Of a DNA stretch of 64,000 nucleotides, positions 10,308 through 19,775 are shown piece after piece. The position numbers and the translations under genes were made by a program. Within the stretch, counting starts at the first letter, position 1. Each line of letters starts with the position of its first letter. This stretch comes from Falsirhodobacter halotolerans (GTDB taxonomy: Bacteria > Pseudomonadota > Alphaproteobacteria > Rhodobacterales > Rhodobacteraceae), in NCBI RefSeq assembly GCF_022899245.1, contig NZ_JALJAZ010000001.1, positions 2,329,001 through 2,393,000 on the forward strand, written 5' to 3'. The notes beneath the pieces are model-generated. The model had not been told where the DNA came from, ran no database searches, and worked only from the letters and a program-made list of their open reading frames with translations.

Positions 10308-11450
10308 ATGGCTTACCAAGCTCCGGCCACGCGCCCGGCAAATCCGCGCTTTTCGTCCGGCCCCTGCGCCAAGATCCCCGGATTCACCCTCGACATGCTG
10401 GCGGATGCGCCCTTGGGCCGCTCGCACCGTGCGGCGGTGGGCAAAGCGAAACTGGCCGAGGCGATCGACCTGACACGCGACGTTCTGGGCGTTCCGTCCG
10501 ATTACCGCATCGGCATCGTTCCCGCCTCCGACACCGGCGCCGTCGAGATGGCGATGTGGTCGCTTCTGGGCGAACGGCCGGTGGAAATGCTGGCATGGGA
10601 ATCCTTCGGCGAAGGTTGGGTCACCGATGTCGTCAAGCAGCTGAAGATCCATGCCGAGGTCAAGAAAGCCCCTTACGGCGAGATCGTGGATCTGGCTTCG
10701 GTGGATTTCGACAAGGACGTGGTGTTCACGTGGAACGGCACGACCTCGGGCGTGCGGGTGCCGAATGGCGACGCGATCCCCGCCAACCGTCAGGGGCTGA
10801 CGATCTGCGACGCGACCAGCGCCGCCTTCGCGATGGATCTGCCGTGGGACAAGCTCGATGTGGTGACCTTCTCGTGGCAGAAGGTGCTGGGGGGTGAGGG
10901 CGGCCACGGCGTCCTGATCCTGTCGCCCCGCGCGGTGGAGCGTTTGGAAAGCTATACCCCCGCATGGCCGCTGCCGAAGATTTTCCGCATGACCAAGGGC
11001 GGCAAGCTGATCGAAGGCATCTTCAAGGGCGAGACGATCAACACCCCCTCCATGCTGTGCGTCGAGGATTACCTCGTCTCGCTGAAATGGGCCCAGAGCC
11101 TGGGGGGGTTGTCCGCCCTGATCGCGCGGTCGGAGGCGAACGCCAAGGCGATCGCCGATTTCACCGCGACGCGGGACTGGATCGCAAATCTGGCCGTTGA
11201 TCCGGCGACGGCCTCCTGCACCTCGGTCTGCCTGACGTTCACGGACGGGCGGATCAAGGACGGTGCGGCCTTTGCCAAGGCGGTGGCAAAACGTCTGGAA
11301 AAAGAGGGTGTGGCGCTGGACGCCGGCGCCTATCGCGACGCGCCCGCAGGGCTTCGCATCTGGTGCGGCGCCACGGTGGAAACCTCGGATGTCGAGGCGC
11401 TGCTGCCCTGGATCGACTACGCGTATCTGACCGAGATCGAGGCGCAGTAA
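10308..11450 (+). CDS. serC: Phosphoserine aminotransferase
   Basis: Transfers the amino group of glutamate to 3-phosphohydroxypyruvate, the second step of serine synthesis; it also acts in the pyridoxal phosphate pathway. It has 380 residues and belongs to the alphaproteobacterial/archaeal-type SerC subfamily, beginning [15 protein letters not shown]. The PLP lysine lies in [20 protein letters not shown]. The ATG at 10308 is preceded by AAGGAT at an eight-base distance, within a stem that may control access. An upstream in-frame start at 10200 would run through the leader and is rejected. serA follows 44 bases later, so the two form an operon. Confidence 0.96.
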   Translation: MAYQAPATRPANPRFSSGPCAKIPGFTLDMLADAPLGRSHRAAVGKAKLAEAIDLTRDVLGVPSDYRIGIVPASDTGAVEMAMWSLLGERPVEMLAWESFGEGWVTDVVKQLKIHAEVKKAPYGEIVDLASVDFDKDVVFTWNGTTSGVRVPNGDAIPANRQGLTICDATSAAFAMDLPWDKLDVVTFSWQKVLGGEGGHGVLILSPRAVERLESYTPAWPLPKIFRMTKGGKLIEGIFKGETINTPSMLCVEDYLVSLKWAQSLGGLSALIARSEANAKAIADFTATRDWIANLAVDPATASCTSVCLTFTDGRIKDGAAFAKAVAKRLEKEGVALDAGAYRDAPAGLRIWCGATVETSDVEALLPWIDYAYLTEIEAQ

Positions 11451-11494
11451 GCGCCTCCTCCCCTCCCCTTATTCCCCATTTGAAGGAGCCTGCC

Positions 11495-13087
11495 ATGGCG
11501 CCCCGCGTTCTCGTATCCGATGCCCTGTCCGAAACCGCCGTCCAGATCTTCCGCGACCGCGGGGTGGAGGTGGATTACCTGCCGAAACTGGGCAAGGACA
11601 AGGAAGAGTTGGCCCGCATCATCGGCCAGTATGACGGCCTGGCCATCCGTTCGGCCACCAAGGTCACCGAAAAGCTGCTGGAGTCCGCCCCGAACCTGAA
11701 GGTCATCGGCCGTGCGGGCATCGGCGTGGACAATGTGGACATCCCCGCCGCGTCGAAAAAGGGCGTGATCGTGATGAACACGCCCTTCGGCAATTCCATC
11801 ACCACCGCCGAACATGCGATTGCCATGATGTTCGCCGTCGCGCGCCAACTGCCCGAGGCGTCGGTCTCCACCCATGCCGGCAAGTGGGAGAAGACCCGCT
11901 TCATGGGGGTGGAGCTGTTCAACAAGACGCTGGGGGTGATCGGCGCGGGCAATATCGGCGGCATCGTTTGCGACCGCGCCTTGGGCCTCCATATGAAAGT
12001 GGTCGCCTATGACCCCTTCCTGTCCGAAGAGCGCGCAACCCAGATGGGCGTGCAGAAGGTGGAACTGGACGAACTGCTGGCCCGCGCCGATTTCATCACG
12101 CTGCATGTGCCGCTGACGGAAAAGACCAAGGGCATCCTGAATGCGGAGTCGCTGGCCAAAACGAAGCCCGGCGTGCGGATCATCAACTGCGCCCGTGGCG
12201 GTCTGGTGGACGAAGCCGCGCTGGCCGAAGCGCTGAAATCCGGCCATGTGGCCGGCGCCGCCTTCGACGTGTTCGAGGTGGAGCCTGCAACCGAATCCCC
12301 CCTCTTCAACCTGCCGAACGTGGTCGTGACCCCGCATCTGGGCGCATCGACGACCGAGGCGCAGGAGAATGTGGCCCTGCAGGTGGCCGAGCAGATGGCC
12401 GACTACCTGCTGACGGGCGCGGTGCAGAACGCGTTGAACATGCCCTCGGTCACGGCCGAGGAGGCCAAGGTCATGGGGCCGTGGGTCAAGCTGGCGGGCC
12501 ATATCGGCACGTTCATCGGCCAGATGACGGACGAGCCGATCACCGCAATCAACATCCTCTATGACGGGGCGGTGGCCGAGATGAACCTGGCCGCGCTGAA
12601 CGCCGCCGCCATCGCGGGCATCATGAAGGTCGCCAATCCCGACGCCAACATGGTCTCCGCCCCCATCGCGGCCAAGGAACGGGGCATCCAGACCTCCACC
12701 ACCCGGCAGGAGAAATCGGGGATCTTCGACGCCTATATCAAGGTGACCGTCGTCACCGACACGCGCGAACGGTCGATCGCGGGCACCGTCTTTTCGGACG
12801 GCAAGCCGCGCTTCATCCAGATCAAGGGCATCAATGTCGATGCCGAGATCGGGCCCCACATGCTTTACACCACCAATGACGACGTTCCCGGCATCATCGG
12901 CCTTCTGGGCATGACGCTGGGCCAGCATGACGTCAACATCGCCAACTTTACCCTTGGCCGGTCGGATGCGGGGGGGCAGGCGATCGCCATCCTCGACCTG
13001 GACGCGCCGCTGAAGACGTCGGCGATCGAGGCCCTGCGTGCGACGGGCAAGTTCCAGCAGGTCCGGCCGCTGGCCTTCGACGCTTGA
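11495..13087 (+). CDS. serA: D-3-phosphoglycerate dehydrogenase
   Basis: First committed step of serine synthesis: NAD-dependent oxidation of 3-phosphoglycerate. The 530-residue length is that of the long type with intervening and ACT domains. Visible motifs are IGRAGIGVDNVDIPAA, the Rossmann loop VIGAGNIGGIVCDRAL, the catalytic region HVPLTEKTKGILN, INCARGGLVDEAAL and VVTPHLGASTTEAQ. The C-terminal ACT domain runs from about residue 455 with HMLYTTNDDVPGIIGLLGMT, which in other SerA proteins binds serine for feedback control. The ATG at 11495 has AAGGAG eight bases ahead. A strong terminator follows, closing the serC-serA operon. Confidence 0.97.
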   Translation: MAPRVLVSDALSETAVQIFRDRGVEVDYLPKLGKDKEELARIIGQYDGLAIRSATKVTEKLLESAPNLKVIGRAGIGVDNVDIPAASKKGVIVMNTPFGNSITTAEHAIAMMFAVARQLPEASVSTHAGKWEKTRFMGVELFNKTLGVIGAGNIGGIVCDRALGLHMKVVAYDPFLSEERATQMGVQKVELDELLARADFITLHVPLTEKTKGILNAESLAKTKPGVRIINCARGGLVDEAALAEALKSGHVAGAAFDVFEVEPATESPLFNLPNVVVTPHLGASTTEAQENVALQVAEQMADYLLTGAVQNALNMPSVTAEEAKVMGPWVKLAGHIGTFIGQMTDEPITAINILYDGAVAEMNLAALNAAAIAGIMKVANPDANMVSAPIAAKERGIQTSTTRQEKSGIFDAYIKVTVVTDTRERSIAGTVFSDGKPRFIQIKGINVDAEIGPHMLYTTNDDVPGIIGLLGMTLGQHDVNIANFTLGRSDAGGQAIAILDLDAPLKTSAIEALRATGKFQQVRPLAFDA

Positions 13088-13113
13088 TTTCAGTGCCCTG
13101 CGTGCGATCTAAG

Positions 13114-13142
13114 AACCGGGGGCCCTGCGCCCCCGGTTTTTC
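13114..13142 (+). terminator. Rho-independent terminator after serA
   Basis: ACCGGGGGC (13115-13123) pairs with GCCCCCGGT (13129-13137) across a five-base loop, followed by TTTTTC. It ends the serC-serA transcript 27 bases after the serA stop. Confidence 0.9.
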
Positions 13143-13153
13143 ATTGGGGCTTC

Positions 13154-13900
13154 ATGCATATCTATGCCATCGGCGACATTCACGGCCAGATCGACCTTCT
13201 GCACGGCGCGCATGACCTGATCGCCGCCGATCAGGCGCGGCACGGGACGGCCCCTGTGGTGCATGTCGGCGATCTTGTCGATCGCGGCCCCGACAGCGCG
13301 GGCGTGGTGGACCATCTGGCCCGGGGCATTGCCGGGGGGCAGGACTGGATCGTGCTGAAGGGCAACCACGACCGTCTGATGACCGGCTTTCTGGACGATC
13401 CCGACTGGCGCGATCCGGGGCTGAAGGTCGAACACAGTTGGCTGCACCCCCGCATCGGCGGCGGGGCGACGCTGCAAAGCTATGGCGTCGCGCACCCCAT
13501 GGACCGCCCTGTCGCCAAGGTGCACGCCGATGCGGTCGCCGCCGTGCCGCAGGCGCATCGCGACTTCTTGGCCGCCCGCCCCGTCAGCTTCGCGCGCGGC
13601 GATCTGTTCTTTTGCCATGCGGGCATTCGCCCGACCGCCCCCCTGTCGGCGCAGAACGAACAGGACCTGTGCTGGATCCGGCAGGGATTTCTGGAGGTGA
13701 CGGACAGCTTCGGCCCGCTGATCGTGCACGGTCACACCGCCATCGACCGCGCGACCCATTACGGCAACCGCCTCAACCTCGACAGCAGCGCGGCCTATGG
13801 CGGGCCGCTGTCGGCGGTGGTGATCGAGGGGCGCGAGGTGTTTCTTCTGACCCCGGCCGGACGCCAGCCGATTCCCGCCGAACCCCACCCCGCCGCTTGA
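13154..13900 (+). CDS. Metallophosphoesterase (bacterial PPP-type phosphatase)
   Basis: A 248-residue calcineurin-like phosphoesterase close to the bacterial serine/threonine or ApaH-like group. Metal ligands sit in IYAIGDIHGQIDLL, VVHVGDLVDRGPDSAG and VLKGNHDRLM, with later histidines in FCHAGIRP and IVHGHTAID. That order (GDxHG, GDxxDRG, GNHD, H, GHT) is diagnostic. Targets could be phosphoproteins, diadenosine tetraphosphate or another phosphoester, and the sequence does not decide. The ATG is 11 bases after the serA terminator tract, and no clear ribosome site was seen. tspO follows 48 bases downstream on the same strand. Confidence 0.9.
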   Translation: MHIYAIGDIHGQIDLLHGAHDLIAADQARHGTAPVVHVGDLVDRGPDSAGVVDHLARGIAGGQDWIVLKGNHDRLMTGFLDDPDWRDPGLKVEHSWLHPRIGGGATLQSYGVAHPMDRPVAKVHADAVAAVPQAHRDFLAARPVSFARGDLFFCHAGIRPTAPLSAQNEQDLCWIRQGFLEVTDSFGPLIVHGHTAIDRATHYGNRLNLDSSAAYGGPLSAVVIEGREVFLLTPAGRQPIPAEPHPAA

Positions 13901-13948
13901 CCCCGCAGGCGGCGCGACGGATTGTCCGCCGCAAACAAGAGGACCCCG

Positions 13949-14392
13949 ATGCGCAGCCTGATCATCCATATCCTGTTCATCGCCGCCACCGTGGGCGCGG
14001 GCATGTTCGTGGGCACCACTTGGCCCCCCGGCGCCTGGTATGAGGGGCTGCAGAAGCCCTTCTTCACCCCCCCGGACGCGTGGTTCCCGATCGTCTGGGG
14101 CACGCTTTATGCGATCATCGGCCTTGTGGGCGCGCGCCTGCTGCTGCGGGGCGGGCCGGGGCTTTTGTGGGTGGCGCAGATGGCGCTGAACCTGTCCTGG
14201 ACGCCGGTGTTCTTCGGCGCGCATCACATGGTTGCGGGGTTCGGGATCATCGCCGCCCTGTGGCTGACGGTCATCGCCTTCATCCTGCGCGCCTGGCCGC
14301 GCGATCCGCTGTCCTCGCTTTTGTTCGTGCCTTATGCCCTGTGGGTGACGGTGGCGGCGGCGCTGAACGGCGCGCTTATCCTTCTGAACTAG
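13949..14392 (+). CDS. tspO: TspO/MBR family tryptophan-rich sensory protein
   Basis: A 147-residue integral membrane protein with five predicted helices. Known TspO proteins bind porphyrins and cholesterol-like ligands; in Rhodobacter sphaeroides TspO sits in the outer membrane and down-regulates photosynthesis genes in oxygen. Typical features are PPGAWYEGLQKPFFTPPDAW, FPIVWGTLYAIIG, the helix LNLSWTPVFFGAH and a final PYALWVTVAAALNGAL. The ATG at 13949 has AGAGG upstream; an in-frame TTG at 13922 is less likely. The last 17 bases overlap the 3' end of the convergent glycosyltransferase gene. A role in light or tetrapyrrole control here is inference from family. Confidence 0.93.
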   Translation: MRSLIIHILFIAATVGAGMFVGTTWPPGAWYEGLQKPFFTPPDAWFPIVWGTLYAIIGLVGARLLLRGGPGLLWVAQMALNLSWTPVFFGAHHMVAGFGIIAALWLTVIAFILRAWPRDPLSSLLFVPYALWVTVAAALNGALILLN

Positions 14393-15173
14393 GGAAGCCG
14401 TAGCGGTCCGTCATCGCGGCGATGGCGCGGTCATTCCCCTGCGCCAGATTGTCCGACCGCAGGCTCACCGTCTGCGATCCGGGCCATTCCAGAACGCGCA
14501 GTTTGCCACCAACCTTTTCGGCCCGCGCTCCCGCCCGCCGGTGCATCCAGTAAAGCCAGACATCGTCGGCATTGGGCGCAAGCGTCATGAACGCGTCCCG
14601 ATCCAGCACATCCGTGTGAAAGCTGCCGGGCATGTAAAGAACGCCCAAGACCCCCGTCGGAAAGATCAGCGCCCCCCCCTCCGGCGCGGCGATGTTGCGC
14701 GCCCATTGGGCGTAAGGTGCGGGGCGCGGGCCGTCCATCCGCACCCGATGGGCGCGCAGCGCGCGAACCGGTGCCGTCCCGGCCAGCAGACGCTCCAGCC
14801 AGTCCGCCGGGTAATAGACATCGTCATCGGCCGTCACGATGGCCGCCTCGGGCCATTCCGCAAGGGCGGGGATGATCTTCTTGTAGGACCGGATATCGTC
14901 GCACAGGCGCACCTCGACCCCGGTCTCGCGCACCTCCGCCGGCAGCGACGCCTCATCGCCATGGGCCAGCCACAGCACGGTGCGATCGGCGCGCACGGTT
15001 TGCCGCATCAACCCGCGCAGCGTGCGCGCCAGCGTGGCATAGCGCGCAGGATAGGAGGTGAGCGAGACCACGACCGGACACGCCATCCCGTGCGCGCGCG
15101 GCACCCCGGTTCGGCCCTCGATCTCGGCCACGGCGCGGCGAGTGCGCCAGCGGGCCTTCAGCGCCCGGATCAT
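14376..15173 (-). CDS. Glycosyltransferase, GT2-like
   Basis: A 265-residue protein with a nucleotide-sugar transferase core: VVVSLTSYPARYATLARTLR, then MRQTVRADRTVLWLAHGDE, then the divalent-metal motif AAIVTADDDVYYPADWLERL. Sequences of this type are usually annotated as family 2-like transferases of surface polysaccharide loci. The start at 15173 was chosen because it forms an ATGA overlap with the stop of the upstream gene; an ATG nine bases earlier is possible. It is the last gene of a three-gene minus-strand cluster. Donor and acceptor cannot be read from sequence. No signal peptide or membrane helix is visible, so it should act in the cytoplasm. Confidence 0.8.
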   Translation of the reverse strand: MIRALKARWRTRRAVAEIEGRTGVPRAHGMACPVVVSLTSYPARYATLARTLRGLMRQTVRADRTVLWLAHGDEASLPAEVRETGVEVRLCDDIRSYKKIIPALAEWPEAAIVTADDDVYYPADWLERLLAGTAPVRALRAHRVRMDGPRPAPYAQWARNIAAPEGGALIFPTGVLGVLYMPGSFHTDVLDRDAFMTLAPNADDVWLYWMHRRAGARAEKVGGKLRVLEWPGSQTVSLRSDNLAQGNDRAIAAMTDRYGFPSSEG

Positions 15174-15940
15174 GTCGCCCATGCCCGCCGCAACCAGTCC
15201 ACGTTGCCAATCCGGCGATACCACTTGTGGCCGCCCCCCTCCAGAACCTCGGTCATCTTGGGGTTTCCGGCGAAGACCACGATCTTCGCCCCGGAGGGGC
15301 AGGCCGGATCGCGCAGAAAGCTGGCGGGCCCGCGCGGCACACAGTTGTTCTTGAAACTGACACACCAGCCCTTGGGCCAATAGTCCAGATGCCCATGCCG
15401 CGCCAGTTGCGCGCTTTGGAACTGCTGGCTGATCTCATAGGTTTGCGTCGCCGCGACCGGATCCGCCAGATAGGCGTCGAGGATGTAGCGATGCTGCCCC
15501 ATCTCGAACCGGAAGACGGAACTGTTGCCCACCGAATGAAGAAAACGGTCGCGGGCGGGGTTCAACCGGCGCAGCGGCTTGGCGCGGAACAGATCGTCGT
15601 CGCGCACGATCAGGAACGTCCCCGGATGATCGAAGAACGGCCCCAGATCGTCCATGATCACCAGGTCGAGGTCCAGAAACAGCGCCGTCCCCTCGATCCC
15701 CAGATCGTCGCGGAACACCGACAGCTTGCGCCAGCGCCGGTCGGAATGCCCCTCGGGCAGGCCCAGTTCGGGGATCGGACGCACCTCGATCCCCGCATCC
15801 AGCCCCGTTCCGTCATCGGTGAAACATATGAACCTGTGCGGGCGGTCCAGATGCCGCCGCACGCCTGCCGCCAGGTTGTTGACGTATTCGGGGCCGTAAA
15901 GCGCGCCCCATTTCATGCACAGGATGTTCAGAACAGTCAT
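15170..15940 (-). CDS. Glycosyltransferase with DxD motif
   Basis: A 256-residue cytoplasmic protein. The N-terminus MTVLNILCMKWGALYGPEYV, the segment HRFICFTDDGTGLDAGI, and the metal-binding motif ALFLDLDLVIMDDLGPFF recall GT8-like transferases, in which the DxD holds the nucleotide-sugar metal ion. A later KGWCVSFKNNC and AKIVVFAGNPKM complete the domain. The gene overlaps the following GT2-like gene by four bases (ATGA), which indicates coupled expression, and lies 33 bases downstream of the RgpF-like gene. The linkage made is unknown. Confidence 0.8.
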   Translation of the reverse strand: MTVLNILCMKWGALYGPEYVNNLAAGVRRHLDRPHRFICFTDDGTGLDAGIEVRPIPELGLPEGHSDRRWRKLSVFRDDLGIEGTALFLDLDLVIMDDLGPFFDHPGTFLIVRDDDLFRAKPLRRLNPARDRFLHSVGNSSVFRFEMGQHRYILDAYLADPVAATQTYEISQQFQSAQLARHGHLDYWPKGWCVSFKNNCVPRGPASFLRDPACPSGAKIVVFAGNPKMTEVLEGGGHKWYRRIGNVDWLRRAWAT

Positions 15941-15973
15941 GCCTTACCTTCGCCCCCAAACGCCGGCCACCGA

Positions 15974-17119
15974 TCACCGCCGCAGGGGCCAGACCTCGGT
16001 CACATCGCGATCCCATTCCTCGATCTCGGCCTGCATGGGTTCGGGAAAGTTCCGGTGCAGACCCATTTCGACGATCTTGGCCCGTTTCGCCACCATGACG
16101 GCGAACCGCTGCTTCTTGAGGAACGGAAAGCCGAGATCGGTCATGACATACGGGTGCAGCGCCGTCGAAAACAGGAAAAGCTTGGTTTCGGCAATGTCTT
16201 CACGCAGCTTGTCCCGCGCCTCCAGCGCGGTCATCCGCTCCAAGAGCGGCGCGATCACCGCCCGGTCATCCTCGTGAACCTCACACCGATGGCGCAGGAT
16301 CGCGTCCATCTTCTCCTCGTCGTCCAGCGTCAGAAGATAATTCGCGACTTCCAGCCAGTTGTTGTGCCCGCCGACGCTGTAGCCCTTGCTTGCGAAATAG
16401 GCCGCAAGCTTGACCTCGCGCAGCTTGATGACCGCGCGCTTGTCGCTGACCAGCGACATGTTCTTCCAATAGGACCAGAATACCGGATCGCGCAGCAGCT
16501 TTTCCGAAAACCGGAAGAAGTAGGACTGAACATGCTCCTTGCCGGAATCGATCTTGCGGCGATAGGCGGAATCGAGATCCACGAACAGGCCCCACACATC
16601 CTCGGGCGCGGCGCGGGCACGTTCGATCACGTCCGACGTTTCCGACAGCGGGAACCACATGCTGTCGTTCATGACGTAAAGCGCGCGGGGCGCATACTTC
16701 CGCTCCATCACCTGCATGACGCCTTCACGATACCCGCCGAAGTCGTATCCGATATTGGGGCGTTCCACGACAAGGTGGGTCATTCCGGCCAGCTTGTCGC
16801 GATCCTCCGCGCGCAGGGGCGCGTTGGTGACGACGATCAGGCTGATGCCCTGCCGCCCCATCCAGTCGATCTGCCACAGCGTCGAGGCCAAAAGCCCCTT
16901 GGGTTGATAAATCAGCAGGATGGCAATCTCGTCCATCACAGGCTGCGCGCCTTCGGTCACATGAACTGTGGAGGCCCGTGTGCGATCATAAGCGATCCGG
17001 GTTCCATATCCCCAGAACGGCTTGAACGGAAACGCGATCTGACGCCCGATGCGCCGGACTTCGCGACGGATCTTCTGGGGCAGAGTCTTCTTGGGGGGGA
17101 TATATCGGCTGGTCGTCAC
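15974..17119 (-). CDS. RgpF-like (rhamnan synthesis F) family protein
   Basis: A 381-residue protein of the RgpF family, which is found in loci for rhamnose-containing polysaccharides and O-antigens. Characteristic parts are AILLIYQPKGLLASTLWQID, GISLIVVTNAPL, IGYDFGGYREGVMQVM and ALYVMNDSMWFPLSE. No ATG fits: the frame opens at a GTG (17119) with GGAG seven bases upstream, while an overlapping ATG is out of frame and stops at once. It heads the three-gene transferase cluster on the minus strand. Its donor sugar is unknown, and no dTDP-rhamnose genes are present in the window. Confidence 0.82.
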   Translation of the reverse strand: MTTSRYIPPKKTLPQKIRREVRRIGRQIAFPFKPFWGYGTRIAYDRTRASTVHVTEGAQPVMDEIAILLIYQPKGLLASTLWQIDWMGRQGISLIVVTNAPLRAEDRDKLAGMTHLVVERPNIGYDFGGYREGVMQVMERKYAPRALYVMNDSMWFPLSETSDVIERARAAPEDVWGLFVDLDSAYRRKIDSGKEHVQSYFFRFSEKLLRDPVFWSYWKNMSLVSDKRAVIKLREVKLAAYFASKGYSVGGHNNWLEVANYLLTLDDEEKMDAILRHRCEVHEDDRAVIAPLLERMTALEARDKLREDIAETKLFLFSTALHPYVMTDLGFPFLKKQRFAVMVAKRAKIVEMGLHRNFPEPMQAEIEEWDRDVTEVWPLRR

Positions 17120-17172
17120 GTCATCGCTCCACCTAAACGTTGACAGCGCTGTAGCATGATTGACATGCCGAC

Positions 17173-17199
17173 GTAAGAGAAGGGCGCCTTCCGGCGCCC
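17173..17199 (-). terminator. terminator after pnp (minus strand)
   Basis: GGGCGCC and GGCGCCC (17182-17188 and 17193-17199) form a seven-base stem with a four-base loop. On the minus strand it is followed by TTCTCTT. It lies just past the pnp stop and before the RgpF-like gene. The T tract is interrupted, so strength is uncertain. Confidence 0.65.
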
Positions 17200-17218
17200 C
17201 TCCCCTTCGCAAATCCGA

Positions 17219-19357
17219 TCAGGCCTCGTCGGCCTTCGCCTCGGGCGCGACTTCCTCGCCCGTTTCCTGATCGACCATCTTCATGCCAAGGCGCACCTTG
17301 CCGCGATCGTCGAAGCCCAGAAGCTTGACCTTCACTTCCTGGCCTTCCTTCAGGATCTCGTTGGGGTGCTGCAGACGCTTGTTGGCGATCTGCGACACGT
17401 GAACCAGACCGTCCCGCTTGCCGAAGAAGTTCACGAAGGCGCCGAAGTCGACCAGTTTCACGACGCGGCCGGTATAGATCTTGCCCTCTTCCGGCTCGGC
17501 CACGATGGACCAGATCATGTCATAGGCGCGCTTGATCGCATCCGCGTCGTTCGACGCGATCTTGATCATGCCGTCGTCGTTGATGTCGACCTTGGCCCCC
17601 GACGTCTCCACGATCTCGCGGATGACCTTGCCGCCCGATCCGATCACTTCACGGATCTTGTCGGTCGGAATGGTCAGCGTCTCGATCTTGGGCGCATAGG
17701 CGGAGAAGGCGTTGGCCGAGGTCAGGGCCTTGCCCATCTCGCCCAGGATGTGCAGACGGCCGTTCTTGGCCTGCTCCAGCGCCTGTTCCATGATCGCGGG
17801 CGTGATGCCGGCCACCTTGATGTCCATCTGCATCGTGGTGATGCCGTTCTCGGTCCCCGCCACCTTGAAGTCCATATCGCCGAGGTGATCCTCGTCGCCA
17901 AGGATATCGGTCAGCACGGCGAACTTGCCGTCGTCTTCCAGGATCAGGCCCATGGCCACGCCGGCGACCGGCGCCTTCAGCGGAACGCCCGCATCCATCA
18001 TCGCCAGCGATCCGCCGCAGATCGACGCCATCGAGGACGAGCCGTTGGACTCGGTGATCTCGGACACGACGCGGATGGTGTAGGGGAAGTCGGTGGCCGA
18101 CGGCAGAACCGCCTGCAGCGCGCGCCATGCCAGCTTGCCGTGGCCGATCTCGCGACGGCCGGGGCTGCCCACACGACCCACCTCGCCCACCGAATAGGGG
18201 GGGAAGTTGTAGTGCAGCAGGAAGTTGGAGCGCGAATTGCCGTGCAGCGCGTCGATGATCTGCTCATCCTCGCCCGTGCCCAGCGTGGTCACGACCAGCG
18301 CCTGCGTCTCGCCACGGGTGAACAGCGCCGACCCGTGGGTGCGCGGCAGGATGCCGGTTTCCGACGTGATCTGACGCACGGTCGTGGTGTCGCGCCCGTC
18401 GATGCGGGTGCCGTTCTTGACGACATCGCCGCGCAGGATGGACGATTCCAGCTTCTTGAACGCCGAGCCGAGGTTGATGTCGGCCAGTTCGTCCTCGCTC
18501 AGCGCGTCCTTGACGGCGGCGCGGGCGGCGGCGATGGCATCGACCCGCTCGCCCTTGTCGCGGATGGCGAAGGCGGCGCGCATCTGCTTCTCGCCGGCCT
18601 TCTTCACCTTGGCGTAAAGCTTGGAATAGTCGGCGGGCTGGAAGTCGAACGGCTCTTTCGCGGCGTCTTCGGCCAGGTCGATGATCATGTCGATCACCGG
18701 CTGCATCGCGTCATGCCCGAACTTCACCGCGCCCAGCATCTCGGCCTCGGTCAGCTCGTAGGCTTCCGATTCCACCATCATCACGGCGTTCTTGGTGCCG
18801 GCGACGACCAGGTCCAGACGTTGTTCGGGGTTGTTGCGCAGGCCTTGCATGTCATCGACCGGCGGGTTCAGCGTGTATTCGCCGTTGACGAACCCGACGC
18901 GGGCCGCCGCGATCGGGCCCATGAACGGCACGCCCGAAATCGTCAGCGCGGCCGAAGCGGCGATCATCGCCAGGATGTCCGGCTCGTTTTCCAGATCGTG
19001 GCTCAGCACGGTGCACATCACGAGGACTTCGTTCTTGAAGCCATCGACGAACAGCGGGCGGCACGGACGGTCGATCAGGCGCGACACCAGCGTCTCTTTT
19101 TCGGACGGGCGGGCTTCACGCTTGAAGAAGCCGCCGGGGATCTTGCCCGCGGCGTAGTATTTTTCTTGGTAATGCACGGTCAGCGGAAAGAAATCCTGCC
19201 CCGGCTTTTGCTGCTTGGCAAAGGTCACGTTGGCCATGACCGAGGTTTCGCCCAGCGTGGCGATGACGGTGCCATCGGCCTGACGGGCCACTTTGCCGGT
19301 CTCGAGCGTCAGCGTCTCGCCGCCCCACTCGATCGACTTACGGGTAACGTTGAACAT
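17219..19357 (-). CDS. pnp: Polynucleotide phosphorylase
   Basis: A 3'-5' phosphorolytic exoribonuclease of 712 residues that degrades mRNA, usually in a degradosome with an RNase E type enzyme. Two RNase PH-like cores flank an alpha-helical segment. Core 1 has [19 protein letters not shown] and [12 protein letters not shown], core 2 has [17 protein letters not shown] and [23 protein letters not shown] domain ([14 protein letters not shown]) and an S1 domain ([20 protein letters not shown]) close the protein near residues 560-690. rpsO lies 148 bases upstream on the same strand, the standard rpsO-pnp order, with a terminator-like hairpin and a second hairpin between them. Confidence 0.98.
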   Translation of the reverse strand: MFNVTRKSIEWGGETLTLETGKVARQADGTVIATLGETSVMANVTFAKQQKPGQDFFPLTVHYQEKYYAAGKIPGGFFKREARPSEKETLVSRLIDRPCRPLFVDGFKNEVLVMCTVLSHDLENEPDILAMIAASAALTISGVPFMGPIAAARVGFVNGEYTLNPPVDDMQGLRNNPEQRLDLVVAGTKNAVMMVESEAYELTEAEMLGAVKFGHDAMQPVIDMIIDLAEDAAKEPFDFQPADYSKLYAKVKKAGEKQMRAAFAIRDKGERVDAIAAARAAVKDALSEDELADINLGSAFKKLESSILRGDVVKNGTRIDGRDTTTVRQITSETGILPRTHGSALFTRGETQALVVTTLGTGEDEQIIDALHGNSRSNFLLHYNFPPYSVGEVGRVGSPGRREIGHGKLAWRALQAVLPSATDFPYTIRVVSEITESNGSSSMASICGGSLAMMDAGVPLKAPVAGVAMGLILEDDGKFAVLTDILGDEDHLGDMDFKVAGTENGITTMQMDIKVAGITPAIMEQALEQAKNGRLHILGEMGKALTSANAFSAYAPKIETLTIPTDKIREVIGSGGKVIREIVETSGAKVDINDDGMIKIASNDADAIKRAYDMIWSIVAEPEEGKIYTGRVVKLVDFGAFVNFFGKRDGLVHVSQIANKRLQHPNEILKEGQEVKVKLLGFDDRGKVRLGMKMVDQETGEEVAPEAKADEA

Positions 19358-19401
19358 GTGTTTTCCTGTTCTGGCCGGAGGACCCTCCCCCGGCTTGGCG
19401 T

Positions 19402-19420
19402 CCGGACGGGCTTCGTCCGG
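19402..19420 (-). promoter_or_regulatory. hairpin in the pnp leader
   Basis: CCGGACG (19402-19408) pairs with CGTCCGG (19414-19420) over a five-base loop, about 45 bases upstream of the pnp start. No T tract follows. In enterobacteria the pnp leader has an RNase III-cut hairpin used for autocontrol; this could be analogous, but that is inference. Confidence 0.4.
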
Positions 19421-19466
19421 GGTCCTTGCGATTCTGCCGTGCGGCCGGACCCTGCCACGCGGTGCG

Positions 19467-19499
19467 AAAACGGCGACGCGCCCCGCAGGGGGCGCGTCG
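19467..19499 (-). terminator. terminator after rpsO (minus strand)
   Basis: CGACGCGCCCC (19474-19484) pairs with GGGGCGCGTCG (19489-19499) across a four-base loop, followed on the minus strand by CCGTTTTC. It starts seven bases beyond the rpsO stop. It probably ends or attenuates the transcript before pnp. Confidence 0.8.
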
Positions 19500-19505
19500 G
19501 AAAGG

Positions 19506-19775
19506 TCAGCGGCGCAGGCCCAGACGTCCGATCAGGGACGTGTAACGGCCTTCGTCCTTGCCCTTGAGATAGTCGAGCAGTTTGCGGCGTTGCGCGACCA
19601 TCATCAGAAGACCACGACGGGAGTGGTTGTCTTTCTTATGGGTCTTGAAATGCTCGGTCAGCGTGGAAATCCGCGACGACAGGACGGCAACCTGAACCTC
19701 GGGCGAACCGGTGTCGCCTTCCTTGGTTGCGAATTCCTTCATCAGGCGGTTTTTTTCTTCGACAGTGATCGACAC
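19506..19775 (-). CDS. rpsO: 30S ribosomal protein S15
   Basis: An 89-residue primary rRNA-binding protein of the small subunit platform. The sequence runs from [20 protein letters not shown] through [30 protein letters not shown] and [12 protein letters not shown] to IGRLGLRR, the expected length and ends. The start is GTG at 19775, preceded by AAGGAGACATCCG, an excellent ribosome site. Longer in-frame extensions upstream lack family similarity. It forms the usual rpsO-pnp unit. The 242-bp region upstream is shared with the divergent RTX gene, and I could not place a convincing promoter there. Confidence 0.97.
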   Translation of the reverse strand: MSITVEEKNRLMKEFATKEGDTGSPEVQVAVLSSRISTLTEHFKTHKKDNHSRRGLLMMVAQRRKLLDYLKGKDEGRYTSLIGRLGLRR

